14,891 nt of DNA from WJLY01 sp964562405 (GCA_964562405.1 CAZLTC010000060.1:1-14891), one strand, 5' to 3'. Counted from the stretch's first letter, positions 1-6,708 are shown. Notes: generated from the sequence alone by a model not told the origin. Numbers and translations are program-made.

Positions 1-1223
1 TTCCTCGTGAAGCCGACGCCGACGTTCGGGTTCTCGCTCTCGGGTATGAACCTCTCGCGCCGGGCCTCGCCGAACAGGCTCAACGACTGCCGCGCCGCGT
101 GCCAGTCGTACGTGGTCTTCAGATTGGCACCGTACGACCGGCTCCGGTCGTCCGCGTCCCACCTGTCGAACCCGACCTCGTCCTCCGGGTTGTAGAAGCG
201 GTCGCGCGTAGCGACGTGAAACGCGCCGAGCTTGAGCGAGAGCGAGCCACCGGCCAGCCGCGGGGGCTCGGCGGACAGACGGGCGGTGTTCCGGAAGACC
301 GTGTAGTGCACGCTCTTGATGTGGACGTTCTCGATCCCCGGAACGCCGCTCCGTTTCCAGAAGGCCTCGTTCGAGGCCTCGATGTTCCAGCCGGCCCACG
401 GTCCGCCATCGAGGCGCACCACGAGGTCGGTCTGCTTGAACGCGTTGTTCTCCCGCGTCACGATCTCGTCGTCCGCCTCGTTCTCGGGCGTGCCGTGGTG
501 GTCCAGATACTCGAAGTCGCCCTCGCTCTGGAGGTGGTGGAAGGTGAGCGCGTACCGTAGTGACCCCGGAGGTGTGCCGCCCGAGGCTCTTGCGACCGGT
601 GCGTCCCCCTCGCCCACCCGCTTCTCGGTGAAGCCGCCGGATCTCGTGACGTCGATCCGGTACGTGTCGTAGCTTCCGGCCGACACCACGGCCCCGGCCG
701 TGCCGCCCTCGGGGGGACGCGTCACGAGGTTGACGACGCCTCCGATGCCGGGAGTCCCGAACCCGACCGGTGCTCCTCCCCTGTAGACCTCGATGCGCTC
801 GAGCCCGTCGAGCGGCAGATCGGCAAGGTTGGTGGAGCCGTACGTCGCGGAGTTCATCGGAACGCCATCGAGATAGACCTCGACCTGTCCCGGCGAGCTC
901 GCCCTGATCGACGCCGTGCTGTACGAGCCGAGGCCGCCGTAGCGCCGCACATGAACGCCGGCTCCCTGCTCGACTACGTCCGAGACGGACGTGACGCGCC
1001 CCAGTGAGGCGGCCACGTAGTGGACGGTGGCGAAGGTGGGAACGGACTCGAGCAGCGCCGGCCTGTCGGAGACGACCTCGAGCGTGTCGACTACGTCGGT
1101 GAGGAGCGGGATGGCGTCCGACCCGCCGGCAGGCTCGTCGCCGGACGCCGATGCCGAGGCCGCGAACACGGCTCCGGCGAACAGCACCCACGCGGCAACC
1201 ATACATGCGAAACGGCGCCCCAC
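1..1223 (-). CDS. TonB-dependent receptor, probably for cobalamin/corrinoid (BtuB-like), 3' end outside window
   Basis: Outer-membrane, TonB-energised transporter; about 407 codons (signal peptide, plug, first barrel strands) lie in the window and the frame runs off the left edge. I chose the GTG at 1223 because GGAGGAG lies five bases upstream and the frame then gives a short basic start and a hydrophobic signal peptide (VAAWVLFAGAVFA) ending near residue 27. The in-frame ATG at 1202 would remove the basic residues. After the signal, DTLEVVSDR resembles a TonB box. A plug domain follows (about residues 45-165) with VSDVVEQGAGVHVRRYGG, QVEVYLDGVPMNS, LERIEVYRGGAPVGFG and GGVVNLVTR. Beta-strand-rich sequence with acidic loops comes next. 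The family call is from motifs. The substrate is inferred from the cobalamin riboswitch in its leader; without it another siderophore or glycan-type substrate would be possible. Confidence 0.93.
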   Translation of the reverse strand, partial: MGRRFACMVAAWVLFAGAVFAASASASGDEPAGGSDAIPLLTDVVDTLEVVSDRPALLESVPTFATVHYVAASLGRVTSVSDVVEQGAGVHVRRYGGLGSYSTASIRASSPGQVEVYLDGVPMNSATYGSTNLADLPLDGLERIEVYRGGAPVGFGTPGIGGVVNLVTRPPEGGTAGAVVSAGSYDTYRIDVTRSGGFTEKRVGEGDAPVARASGGTPPGSLRYALTFHHLQSEGDFEYLDHHGTPENEADDEIVTRENNAFKQTDLVVRLDGGPWAGWNIEASNEAFWKRSGVPGIENVHIKSVHYTVFRNTARLSAEPPRLAGGSLSLKLGAFHVATRDRFYNPEDEVGFDRWDADDRSRSYGANLKTTYDWHAARQSLSLFGEARRERFIPESENPNVGVGFTR

Positions 1224-1227
1224 GGAT

Positions 1228-1257
1228 CTCCTCCATCCGAACCTGCGGTGGGAGGAG
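1228..1257 (-). promoter_or_regulatory. Shine-Dalgarno-sequestering hairpin (riboswitch expression platform)
   Basis: In the mRNA, CTCCTCC (1257-1251) is perfectly complementary to the ribosome-binding site GGAGGAG (1234-1228), which sits five bases before the GTG start. The 16-base loop contains a further CCG/CGG pair. This would hide the ribosome-binding site when formed. The segment overlapping the anti-SD, CTCCCACCG (1254-1246), is also perfectly complementary over nine bases to the 3' strand of aptamer stem P1 (1358-1350), so the two pairings exclude each other. The complementarity is seen in the sequence; the regulatory outcome (ligand represses translation) is inferred from other cobalamin riboswitches. 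Confidence 0.8.
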
Positions 1258-1349
1258 TCCCGCTAGACGCCGCCTAAGACGCCCCGCACGCGCACCCGCG
1301 CGGCGGACTCAACGCCCGTCATCGTGGTCTCTCCACGGACCGACGAGCG

Positions 1350-1506
1350 CTCCCACCGGCAGGTACCCTGGCTCTCGGATCACCCTACTGCCCAGGACAC
1401 CGCGCACTTCCGAGCGCGGCGTCTGGGGTTCGTCCCCGACCACAGTTGCGGGACAGCACCGGCTTTGGACCGGTTTCCCCTGAACGGCCTTTCGGCGCCC
1501 GGTGAG
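1350..1506 (-). promoter_or_regulatory. Cobalamin riboswitch aptamer
   Basis: The minus strand carries the conserved cobalamin aptamer core in order. GGGGAAACCGG (1480-1470) is followed by a short helix and then CCCGCAACTGT (1452-1442). A 10-bp hairpin follows at 1423-1396, and then the B12 box GCCAGGGTACCTGCCGGT (about 1373-1356). The closing stem P1 is visible: CTCACCGG (1506-1499) pairs with CCGGTGGG (1359-1352), 8 bp with one G-U. It starts directly after the predicted transcription start and lies about 130 bases upstream of the TonB receptor. The class is known to bind adenosylcobalamin or related cobalamins and to repress B12 transport or synthesis genes; which cobalamin form binds here was not determined. 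Confidence 0.95.
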
Positions 1507-1515
1507 TTCTCTCTG

Positions 1516-1544
1516 ATTGTATGACCTTCACGGCGCGTGGTCAA
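1516..1544 (-). promoter_or_regulatory. Sigma70-like promoter of the riboswitch/TonB receptor transcript
   Basis: TTGACC (1544-1539), a 17-base spacer, then TACAAT (1521-1516). The expected start point (about 1509) falls a few bases before aptamer stem P1, which supports the call. The -35 box begins only 13 bases after the stop codon of the upstream NHL gene, and no terminator is visible between them, so read-through from that gene into the riboswitch is possible. Confidence 0.85.
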
Positions 1545-1557
1545 CACGCTCCGGCGA

Positions 1558-2532
1558 CTAGCGATACAACCCCTTGATCCTGCCCCAGGTCGATTCCTCG
1601 ACCGCTGACGCGGCCGGGGCGAAGACGGAGACGCAGTTGTCCATCCTCTCGCACACGTAGACATCACCGCCCGAGTGAACCAGCACGCCTTGTGGGTAGT
1701 TGAGCAGTCCTTCGCCGCTTCCGTGTTCGCCGAGCTGGTCCAGGTAGACGCCGTCGGCCGTGAAGACCTGTACGTTGCCCAGTGCATCGGCCACGAACAG
1801 CCGTCCGTCTGAGTCGAAGCAGAGACCCGTCGGGGCTGAGAACTCCACGTTGCCCGCACCGCTGCTCCATTGCGAGAGATACGTGCCGTCGCTCAGGAAC
1901 ACCTGAACACGCGCGCCAGCAAACTCGCTCACGTATACGCGACCGTCCTGACCCACCGCGATGCCATGCGGAGACTGAAACTGGCCATCGCCCGAGCCCT
2001 CTGTGCCCCACTTCCGCAGATAAGTGCCGGTGCTCGTGAACACCTGGACGCGGCTGTTGTCCCTGTCGACCACGTACACCTCACCGGACGAGTCGACCGC
2101 CATGCCGAGCGGGTTGTCGAACCTACCGTTGAACGTACCGCTGCTCCCGAACGAGCGAACGAACACACCTGCGGTCGTGAATACCTGAACGCGGTCATTG
2201 TAGCTGTCGCAGACGTACACGTTCTCGCCCCACACTGCGATCCCGGTCGGATACCTGAACTGCCCAGGCCCCGTGCCGACCTCACCCCATTCTCTGAGAT
2301 ACGTGCCGTCGCTCGCGAACACCTGAACGCGGTGGTTCCACTCGTCGGAAACGTAGATGTTCCCTGCATCGTCCTCCGCCAGCCATGAGGGCATCCAGAA
2401 CTGGCCGGGGCCGGCCCCCTTCGTGCCCCACTCCCAGGCATAGGCGTACGAATCCGCAAGCGCAGCCGTCGGGGCGACTGCCACGGTCAGTGCGGCCACC
2501 AGAACTGCCGATGCGACCAAGCGTGCGGTCAT
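1558..2532 (-). CDS. Secreted six-bladed NHL-repeat beta-propeller protein (paralog 1)
   Basis: 324 residues. The start at 2532 was chosen because GAGGGGG lies just upstream and it opens directly into a signal peptide (MTARLVASAVLVAAL...ALA, cleavage near residue 26). The frame continues upstream but has no signal-like N-terminus there. Six NHL repeats of about 45 residues fill the mature protein. They follow the pattern GPGQF.YP.GIAV..G.VYV.D..N.RVQVF...G.YLR.WG and should form one closed propeller, a fold used for protein or ligand binding and in some families for enzymes. No catalytic motif is visible. A short linker leads to the C-terminal tail STWGRIKGLYR, shared with the neighbouring paralog. 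It lies 94 bases downstream of that paralog with no promoter seen between, so co-transcription is likely. The specific function is not recognisable. Confidence 0.93.
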   Translation of the reverse strand: MTARLVASAVLVAALTVAVAPTAALADSYAYAWEWGTKGAGPGQFWMPSWLAEDDAGNIYVSDEWNHRVQVFASDGTYLREWGEVGTGPGQFRYPTGIAVWGENVYVCDSYNDRVQVFTTAGVFVRSFGSSGTFNGRFDNPLGMAVDSSGEVYVVDRDNSRVQVFTSTGTYLRKWGTEGSGDGQFQSPHGIAVGQDGRVYVSEFAGARVQVFLSDGTYLSQWSSGAGNVEFSAPTGLCFDSDGRLFVADALGNVQVFTADGVYLDQLGEHGSGEGLLNYPQGVLVHSGGDVYVCERMDNCVSVFAPAASAVEESTWGRIKGLYR

Positions 2533-2626
2533 GCGATCCCCCTCGTCCAAACGCCTCTCGGCAGGCGCGCCGCCCGGGACTGCGCCGGGCTCCCAGCGGA
2601 CGCGCACGCGGCCGGCACTCCGGCGA

Positions 2627-3607
2627 TTACCGATAGAGCCCCTTGATCCTGCTCCAGGTTGACTGCTCGACCGGCGAGGAGGCCGGACGGAAGATCGACA
2701 CGCGGTAGTTGGACCACTCGCTCACGTAGGCGTAGCCGTTGGCGCCAACGGCGACATCGCGCGGGGCGTCCAGCTGCCCATCTCCGCTGCCGCTCTCACC
2801 GAACTTCTCCAGGAACACGCCGTCCGCAGTGAAAACCTTGACGCAGTCGTTGCCTTCATCGGCCACCAGGACCCTGCCTGCGGAGTCTGAGCACAGCCCT
2901 TTGGGACCCTTGAACTGCCCGTCTTCGGTCCCGTATGCCCCCCACTGGCAGAGGTACGTTCCGTCGCTCAGAAAGGCCTGGACCCGGGAGAGGTTCCCAT
3001 CGACCACATAGATGCGGTCGTCCGGACCCACCGTCACGTCCATCGGAGCTGAGAACTGCCCGTCTCCTGACCCGTTGCTGCCCCACTGGCGTAGATAGAC
3101 CCCGTCTGCGCTGAAGACTTGAATCCTGTAGTTGTTCGAATCGGTGACGTATACCTCACCCGCCGCGTCAACTGCCACACCATAGGGCCACTTGAACTGG
3201 CCGTTGCCGGTGCCGTACGCGCCGAACTTCGTCAGGAAGGTGCCGCCAGTGGTGAAGACCTGGACGCGATGATTCCCGTCGTCTACGACGTACACATGGT
3301 CGCCGTGCACGGCGATACCCGCCGGGTGCTTGAACTGCCCGTCACCCGTGCCGTTCACTCCCCACTCCCGGAGGAACGCACCTTCGCTATCGAACGCCTG
3401 AACACGATGGTTGCTGGACTCGGAGACGTAGACGTCGCCCGCGTCGTCCCCCGCAAGCCACGACGCGGGGTAGAACTGACCGGGCTCCGAGCCCATTGAC
3501 CCGAACGACGAATCGAAGATGAACGATTGCGCAAGAACCGAGGCGGGAGCCAGAGCAACCACTAGGGCGGCCGCAACGATGCAGACAATGGCTGAGCGAG
3601 TCATCAT
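2627..3607 (-). CDS. Secreted six-bladed NHL-repeat beta-propeller protein (paralog 2)
   Basis: 326 residues. The start region reads GGAGGGATGGATGATG; the first of the two adjacent ATGs (3607) is used, and the second (3604) is equally plausible. The signal peptide is MMTRSAIVCIVAAALVVALAPASVLA, with cleavage near residue 26. Six NHL repeats follow (for example GDGQFKHPAGIAV, HVYVVDDGNHRVQVF), giving one predicted propeller. The C-terminal tail is STWSRIKGLYR. It is the first gene of a likely two-gene unit with paralog 1, behind a TTGACC-N18-TACAAT promoter. It has neither the FlgD-like tail nor the Ig modules of the other exported proteins here. A role in binding a surface or extracellular partner is inference only. 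Confidence 0.94.
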   Translation of the reverse strand: MMTRSAIVCIVAAALVVALAPASVLAQSFIFDSSFGSMGSEPGQFYPASWLAGDDAGDVYVSESSNHRVQAFDSEGAFLREWGVNGTGDGQFKHPAGIAVHGDHVYVVDDGNHRVQVFTTGGTFLTKFGAYGTGNGQFKWPYGVAVDAAGEVYVTDSNNYRIQVFSADGVYLRQWGSNGSGDGQFSAPMDVTVGPDDRIYVVDGNLSRVQAFLSDGTYLCQWGAYGTEDGQFKGPKGLCSDSAGRVLVADEGNDCVKVFTADGVFLEKFGESGSGDGQLDAPRDVAVGANGYAYVSEWSNYRVSIFRPASSPVEQSTWSRIKGLYR

Positions 3608-3692
3608 CCATCCCTCCGGACACGGGTTGGCCGCCGTCGGTCAGCCAACTCCGACGCCGGCAGTGAACTAGAGCGATCCTAATCTGCCTATG

Positions 3693-3722
3693 ATTGTACA
3701 CACAATCCATGATGGCGGTCAA
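3693..3722 (-). promoter_or_regulatory. Sigma70-like promoter of the NHL gene pair
   Basis: TTGACC (3722-3717), an 18-base spacer, then TACAAT (3698-3693). The hexamers are the same as in the cobalamin riboswitch promoter. It leaves a leader of roughly 80 bases before the start at 3607. Confidence 0.75.
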
Positions 3723-3758
3723 TAGCAGATGGGCTTGGTGCTCTTCGTGGGTAAGGAG

Positions 3759-3790
3759 AGGCCCCCCACACCATCTGGTATGGAGGGCCT
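3759..3790 (-). terminator. Stem-loop, probable terminator of the nuclease gene
   Basis: Two 15-base arms pair at 13 of 15 positions (AGGCCC at the base, ACCA/TGGT at the tip) around a two-base loop. It lies about 115 bases beyond the nuclease stop and before the NHL promoter. There is no T-run after it on the minus strand, so it is not a classical rho-independent terminator; it may act as a 3' end-protecting hairpin. Confidence 0.5.
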
Positions 3791-3906
3791 CCTGGGGGCT
3801 ACGTTCGGTCCACTGGGGCCGGCGCAGACGCTCCCGGGGACCCGTCAGGTTGCCCCAGGTCCGCTCGCGCCCACGTCGAATCCGCTTCTGTTCCGCTTCC
3901 TAACGG

Positions 3907-5838
3907 CTACCTGAGCACCACCAGCTTGCGCGTCTGGCTCCACTCGCCGACGTCTGCGCGGCAGAAGTAGATGCCCGATGCCACCGGGACGCCGGTCTGG
4001 TCGCGGCCGTCCCACGTGATCGCGTGCTCGCCGGCGGACATCACGCCCGCCTGGAGCGTTCGTATGACCCTGCCGATCACGTCGTAGACGACGACGTCGA
4101 CCTCGGAGGGCAGCGGAAGTGCCAAGGACAGGGCGGTCGAGCCAGCGAACGGGTTCGGCCTCCCGGGGCTGAGCGCGAGCGCGGAGACCTCGGAATCAGG
4201 CGTACCGGAGCCGTTCTGAACGTACGCCTCGAGGTGCACCACAAGGTCATCGAGGTTCGTGCTACCAGGCAGGCTCGAGTCGTCGCGCGTCGAGAGCGTC
4301 AGTGTTGCGGTGTAGAGCGAGTCCTCAGCAGCGGTCGCGGAGTCGAACGCGAGTTCGTACTCGGCCGGGCTCGCGCCTGCCGTCTTCGTCGTGAACCCGC
4401 CCGCAAATGAGAACCGCCCGTCACCTCCCACGATCTCGGCGTCATAGACCTCGAGCAGGGCCTGCAGCGGACCATAGCCGTCGTTGTAGACGTCGAGGAA
4501 CTGGTTGTCGTGGTCTCCGGGGGCAGCCGACCCGAAGTCGAGCGTGTCGTCGAGCACGATGCCTGACGACGCGAGCGACGGCTCCGCGTGATCGACCACC
4601 GTTCCGGAGAGGCTGACGTACCAGGTCGGGTCCTCGCCATCGTTCGAGTTGATCTCGAGGTCGCCGGACTTGCTGCCGACCGTCGAGGCGTCCATCGTGA
4701 TCTCGTGGTCGAGATGCTGGCCCGAGCCCAACGCGTAGCCGTACGTCGGCGCCGTGAACCCTGCGGGCGCCGTGAGCGTGTACTCGAGGTTGCCCGCCGG
4801 AGCGGGCGCGATGTTCGTCACGGTCAGCGTCTCGGCGGGCGAGGCGCCCACCACTACGGTCCCGAACCCGAGCGCCGCGACCGCGTCTATCCTGGGCGGC
4901 ACGCCCAGGTCGAGGAAGACCGCCGTATGGTCGCTCGCGGCTTCCAGCGCATCGGCCACGTCGGCGCTCACTATCGTGTTCGTCGGGTCGTTGATGGGGT
5001 TGTTGAAACGGAGCCCGTCGTTTCCGAAGGCCGTGTAGGAGCCGCTCACGTAGGACATGCCGTCGCCGTCGTCGAGCGCGTAGGAGGTCAGGATGAAGTC
5101 GAACCGGTCGTCCATCCCGCCCCATGCGGCCTGTGTGGCCTGCGTGTGAGTCGTACGGAGGGAGTAGTTGTCGTGCCACGCTCCGCCGGTGCTGATCGGG
5201 TCCTTGCAGCGTCCGTCGTTGTCGGTCTGGTACCCTACGAGCATCTGGTAGCCGGTCTCGGTAGACGTGTACACGTTGAAGTCGCCGACGACCATGAAGT
5301 TGCTGTTCGCGGGGTAGTCGTTCAGGTAGTTCCTGATGTCGGTGGCCATCAGAAGCCGCTCAGCCTCGTCGGACGAGCTGTTCCCAGCCTTGAGATGCGT
5401 CGACAGGATCGTGAACTCGGCCGCGGAGGAGGTGTAGCCGTCGAGCCTGAATCGATACACCGACGTCCACCTGACGTCGGTATAGAGCTGCTCCGAGAAT
5501 ACGGAGTCGACGACCGCAGTCTTGTAGAAGCAGGCGTTGTCGGTGTCCGGGCCGTTGGCGAACGGCATGAGCCAGTACTCGCCGGGGGCAATGAACTGGA
5601 GCACGTTGTTGTAGAACTGCGCCACGCCGAGGTTGCTGTCGACCTCCTGAAGGACGAGGACGTCCGGGTCTATCTCGGCCAGTACGGTCCTGAAGTAGGG
5701 GGCCCGTGCGGCGTAGTCGCTGGGCCAGTTCTCGGCGTTGTACGTGCAGATCCTCACGGCCGCCGCCGGCTGCGCCACGAGGGCGGTCAGGACGATCGCG
5801 AGAAGGGCCATCGCAAGGGGAACTCTGTTCTTGAACAC
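3907..5838 (-). CDS. Secreted endonuclease/exonuclease/phosphatase-fold enzyme with Ig-like modules and FlgD-like tail
   Basis: 643 residues from a GTG start at 5838, preceded by GGAGG with a five-base gap. This start gives a clean signal peptide (FKNRVPLAMALLAIVLTALVAQPAAA). An upstream ATG frame adds 25 unlikely residues. The EEP metal-dependent hydrolase domain (about 28-310) shows all core motifs: TYNAENW (N34), VLQEV (E65), STHLK (H148), VVGDFN (D186, N188) and SDHT (D303, H304). This predicts Mg-dependent phosphodiester cleavage outside the cytoplasm, for example of extracellular DNA or a phosphate ester; the substrate is not shown. A beta-rich segment with ASPM/HYDIN-like choice-of-anchor modules follows (about 315-545). 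The final part, about 90 residues, is a FlgD-Ig-like domain (RPNPFAGSTALSLALPLP, GRVIRTL, WDGRDQTG, SGIYFCRA) ending KLVVLR. That domain resembles cell-surface or secretion tails of the FCB group. Confidence 0.94.
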   Translation of the reverse strand: MFKNRVPLAMALLAIVLTALVAQPAAAVRICTYNAENWPSDYAARAPYFRTVLAEIDPDVLVLQEVDSNLGVAQFYNNVLQFIAPGEYWLMPFANGPDTDNACFYKTAVVDSVFSEQLYTDVRWTSVYRFRLDGYTSSAAEFTILSTHLKAGNSSSDEAERLLMATDIRNYLNDYPANSNFMVVGDFNVYTSTETGYQMLVGYQTDNDGRCKDPISTGGAWHDNYSLRTTHTQATQAAWGGMDDRFDFILTSYALDDGDGMSYVSGSYTAFGNDGLRFNNPINDPTNTIVSADVADALEAASDHTAVFLDLGVPPRIDAVAALGFGTVVVGASPAETLTVTNIAPAPAGNLEYTLTAPAGFTAPTYGYALGSGQHLDHEITMDASTVGSKSGDLEINSNDGEDPTWYVSLSGTVVDHAEPSLASSGIVLDDTLDFGSAAPGDHDNQFLDVYNDGYGPLQALLEVYDAEIVGGDGRFSFAGGFTTKTAGASPAEYELAFDSATAAEDSLYTATLTLSTRDDSSLPGSTNLDDLVVHLEAYVQNGSGTPDSEVSALALSPGRPNPFAGSTALSLALPLPSEVDVVVYDVIGRVIRTLQAGVMSAGEHAITWDGRDQTGVPVASGIYFCRADVGEWSQTRKLVVLR

Positions 5839-5985
5839 AGGGGCCTCCAGTGCTCGCTCCTCAGAGGGGGCATTGCCGCGGCAGAGGCGCGCCGGCGGGC
5901 TCGGGGGCCGCACCAGTGCGCAGACCGCCCGCCGCCCTGAGTCCGGGGACCGGGGCGCGTGCCGATGTCCTGCTGTCTATACTCC

Positions 5986-6014
5986 ATTGTAGCACAGACT
6001 TAGCAATATCTCAA
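5986..6014 (-). promoter_or_regulatory. Sigma70-like promoter of the secreted nuclease gene
   Basis: TTGAGA (6014-6009), a 17-base spacer, then TACAAT (5991-5986). The predicted start point (about 5979) leaves a GC-rich leader of about 140 bases before the GTG at 5838. It is divergent from the LysE-family gene, whose start is 42 bases away. Confidence 0.8.
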
Positions 6015-6039
6015 GTTGCTTCCCGGGGCAGCACCCTTC

Positions 6040-6048
6040 TGGTAGCAT
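6040..6048 (+). promoter_or_regulatory. Possible extended -10 element of a leaderless LysE-family transcript
   Basis: TGGTAGCAT (6040-6048) fits a TGn extended -10 followed by TAGCAT. Its end is seven bases before the ATG at 6056, so transcription would begin at or next to the start codon. No -35 box is found at proper spacing. The absence of any Shine-Dalgarno before 6056 is consistent with leaderless expression. Confidence 0.4.
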
Positions 6049-6055
6049 TCCCCCC

Positions 6056-6673
6056 ATGTCGTACGGAGCATTTCTGATCCAGGCCATCCTGATATCGCTC
6101 TCGGGCGTGATGGGCCCGGGGCCACTCATGGTCGTCACGGTGGATGCGGGGACCCGCTCGCCGCGAGCCGGGATACTCATCGCGCTCGGGCACGGGGTCG
6201 TCGAGTTCCCACTCATGGCGCTCATCGCGGTCGGTTTCGCGCCGATCCTGGAGCACCCCACGTTCGGCGCTGCAGTGGGTCTGGCGGGCGGGCTCGTCCT
6301 GCTCTGGATGGGCGTGGGCCTGCTCCGTGGCCTGCGCGGCGGCGTCGAGACCACGGAGAGACGCGTCTCCTCCCCGTTCGTGGCCGGCATGGTGATGTCG
6401 GCCGCGAACCCCTATTTCCTGGTCTGGTGGGCGACGGTCGGCGCCACTCTGGTCTTCCGCGCGCGGGAGTTCGGTCTGTGGCCGCTGGTCGTGTTCGCCG
6501 TCGTGCACTGGTCGCTCGACCTCGTGTGGGACCACGTCCTGGCCACCGCGTCGCACCGCGGGTTCAGGGTGCTGGGCGAGCGCTTCCTGAGGGGCGTGAG
6601 TCTGGTATCGGGCTTGCTTCTCCTCTTCTTCGGCGTCAAGTTCATGGTGGACGCGCTGCCGAAGCTGGTGTGA
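6056..6673 (+). CDS. LysE/RhtB-family amino-acid exporter
   Basis: 205 residues, the usual length of this inner-membrane exporter family. The N-terminal helix carries the family signature SGVMGPGPLMVVT (residues 16-28). Hydrophobic segments then follow around residues 40-60, 65-90, 110-135, 140-165 and 180-203, consistent with about six transmembrane helices. A later helix contains SAANPYFLVWWATVGA, matching the N-P-KP/NPYF region typical of the family. It probably exports an amino acid or related small molecule by proton exchange; the substrate is unknown. The start at 6056 is fixed by the family N-terminus, although no ribosome-binding site precedes it (CATTCCCCCC). It is divergent from the nuclease gene, and 146 bases separate it from the next gene. 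Confidence 0.93.
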   Translation: MSYGAFLIQAILISLSGVMGPGPLMVVTVDAGTRSPRAGILIALGHGVVEFPLMALIAVGFAPILEHPTFGAAVGLAGGLVLLWMGVGLLRGLRGGVETTERRVSSPFVAGMVMSAANPYFLVWWATVGATLVFRAREFGLWPLVVFAVVHWSLDLVWDHVLATASHRGFRVLGERFLRGVSLVSGLLLLFFGVKFMVDALPKLV

Positions 6674-6690
6674 GCGCGTGGCAGCACGTG

Positions 6691-6708
6691 CAGGCGCGAC
6701 GCCGCCTG
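6691..6708 (+). terminator. Weak stem-loop after the LysE-family gene
   Basis: CAGGCG pairs with CGCCTG over 6 bp around a six-base loop, 18 bases after the stop codon, with no T-run. It could slow or mark the end of the exporter transcript. It could also be chance in GC-rich DNA. Confidence 0.3.

Larger units (their letters stand above)
1558..3607 (-). repeat. Tandem duplication of an NHL propeller gene
   Basis: The genes at 2627-3607 and 1558-2532 encode colinear proteins: signal peptide, deviant first blade SWLA.DDAG, five further NHL blades, tail STW.RIKGLYR. Matching blades resemble each other across the two genes more than neighbouring blades within a gene, for example the fourth blade FLSDGTYL.QW and the fifth blade TADGV.L in both. 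This points to whole-gene duplication. The approximately 140-bp periodicity in the DNA comes from the NHL repeats. Confidence 0.85.
3608..3906. other. Intergenic region between the NHL unit and the nuclease gene
   Basis: About 300 bases without a convincing gene. It holds the NHL promoter (3693-3722) and a strong imperfect stem-loop at 3759-3790. A weaker long-loop pairing of CTGGGGC (3813-3819) with GCCCCAG (3852-3858) is also present. The short reading frames here have no ribosome-binding site or recognisable product. Confidence 0.7.

Noticed and set aside
2533..2607. N-terminal extension of NHL paralog 1 to an upstream start
   Set aside because: The added residues are not signal-like, and the ATG at 2532 has a good SD and starts directly with a signal peptide.
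1600..3500. Regular DNA periodicity suggesting a CRISPR or satellite repeat
   Set aside because: The approximately 140-bp period is in frame and explained by NHL protein repeats; there are no short identical repeats with unique spacers.
4588..5940. 450-codon frame antisense to the nuclease gene
   Set aside because: Valine/arginine-rich shadow; the opposite strand has all catalytic motifs, a signal peptide and a ribosome-binding site.
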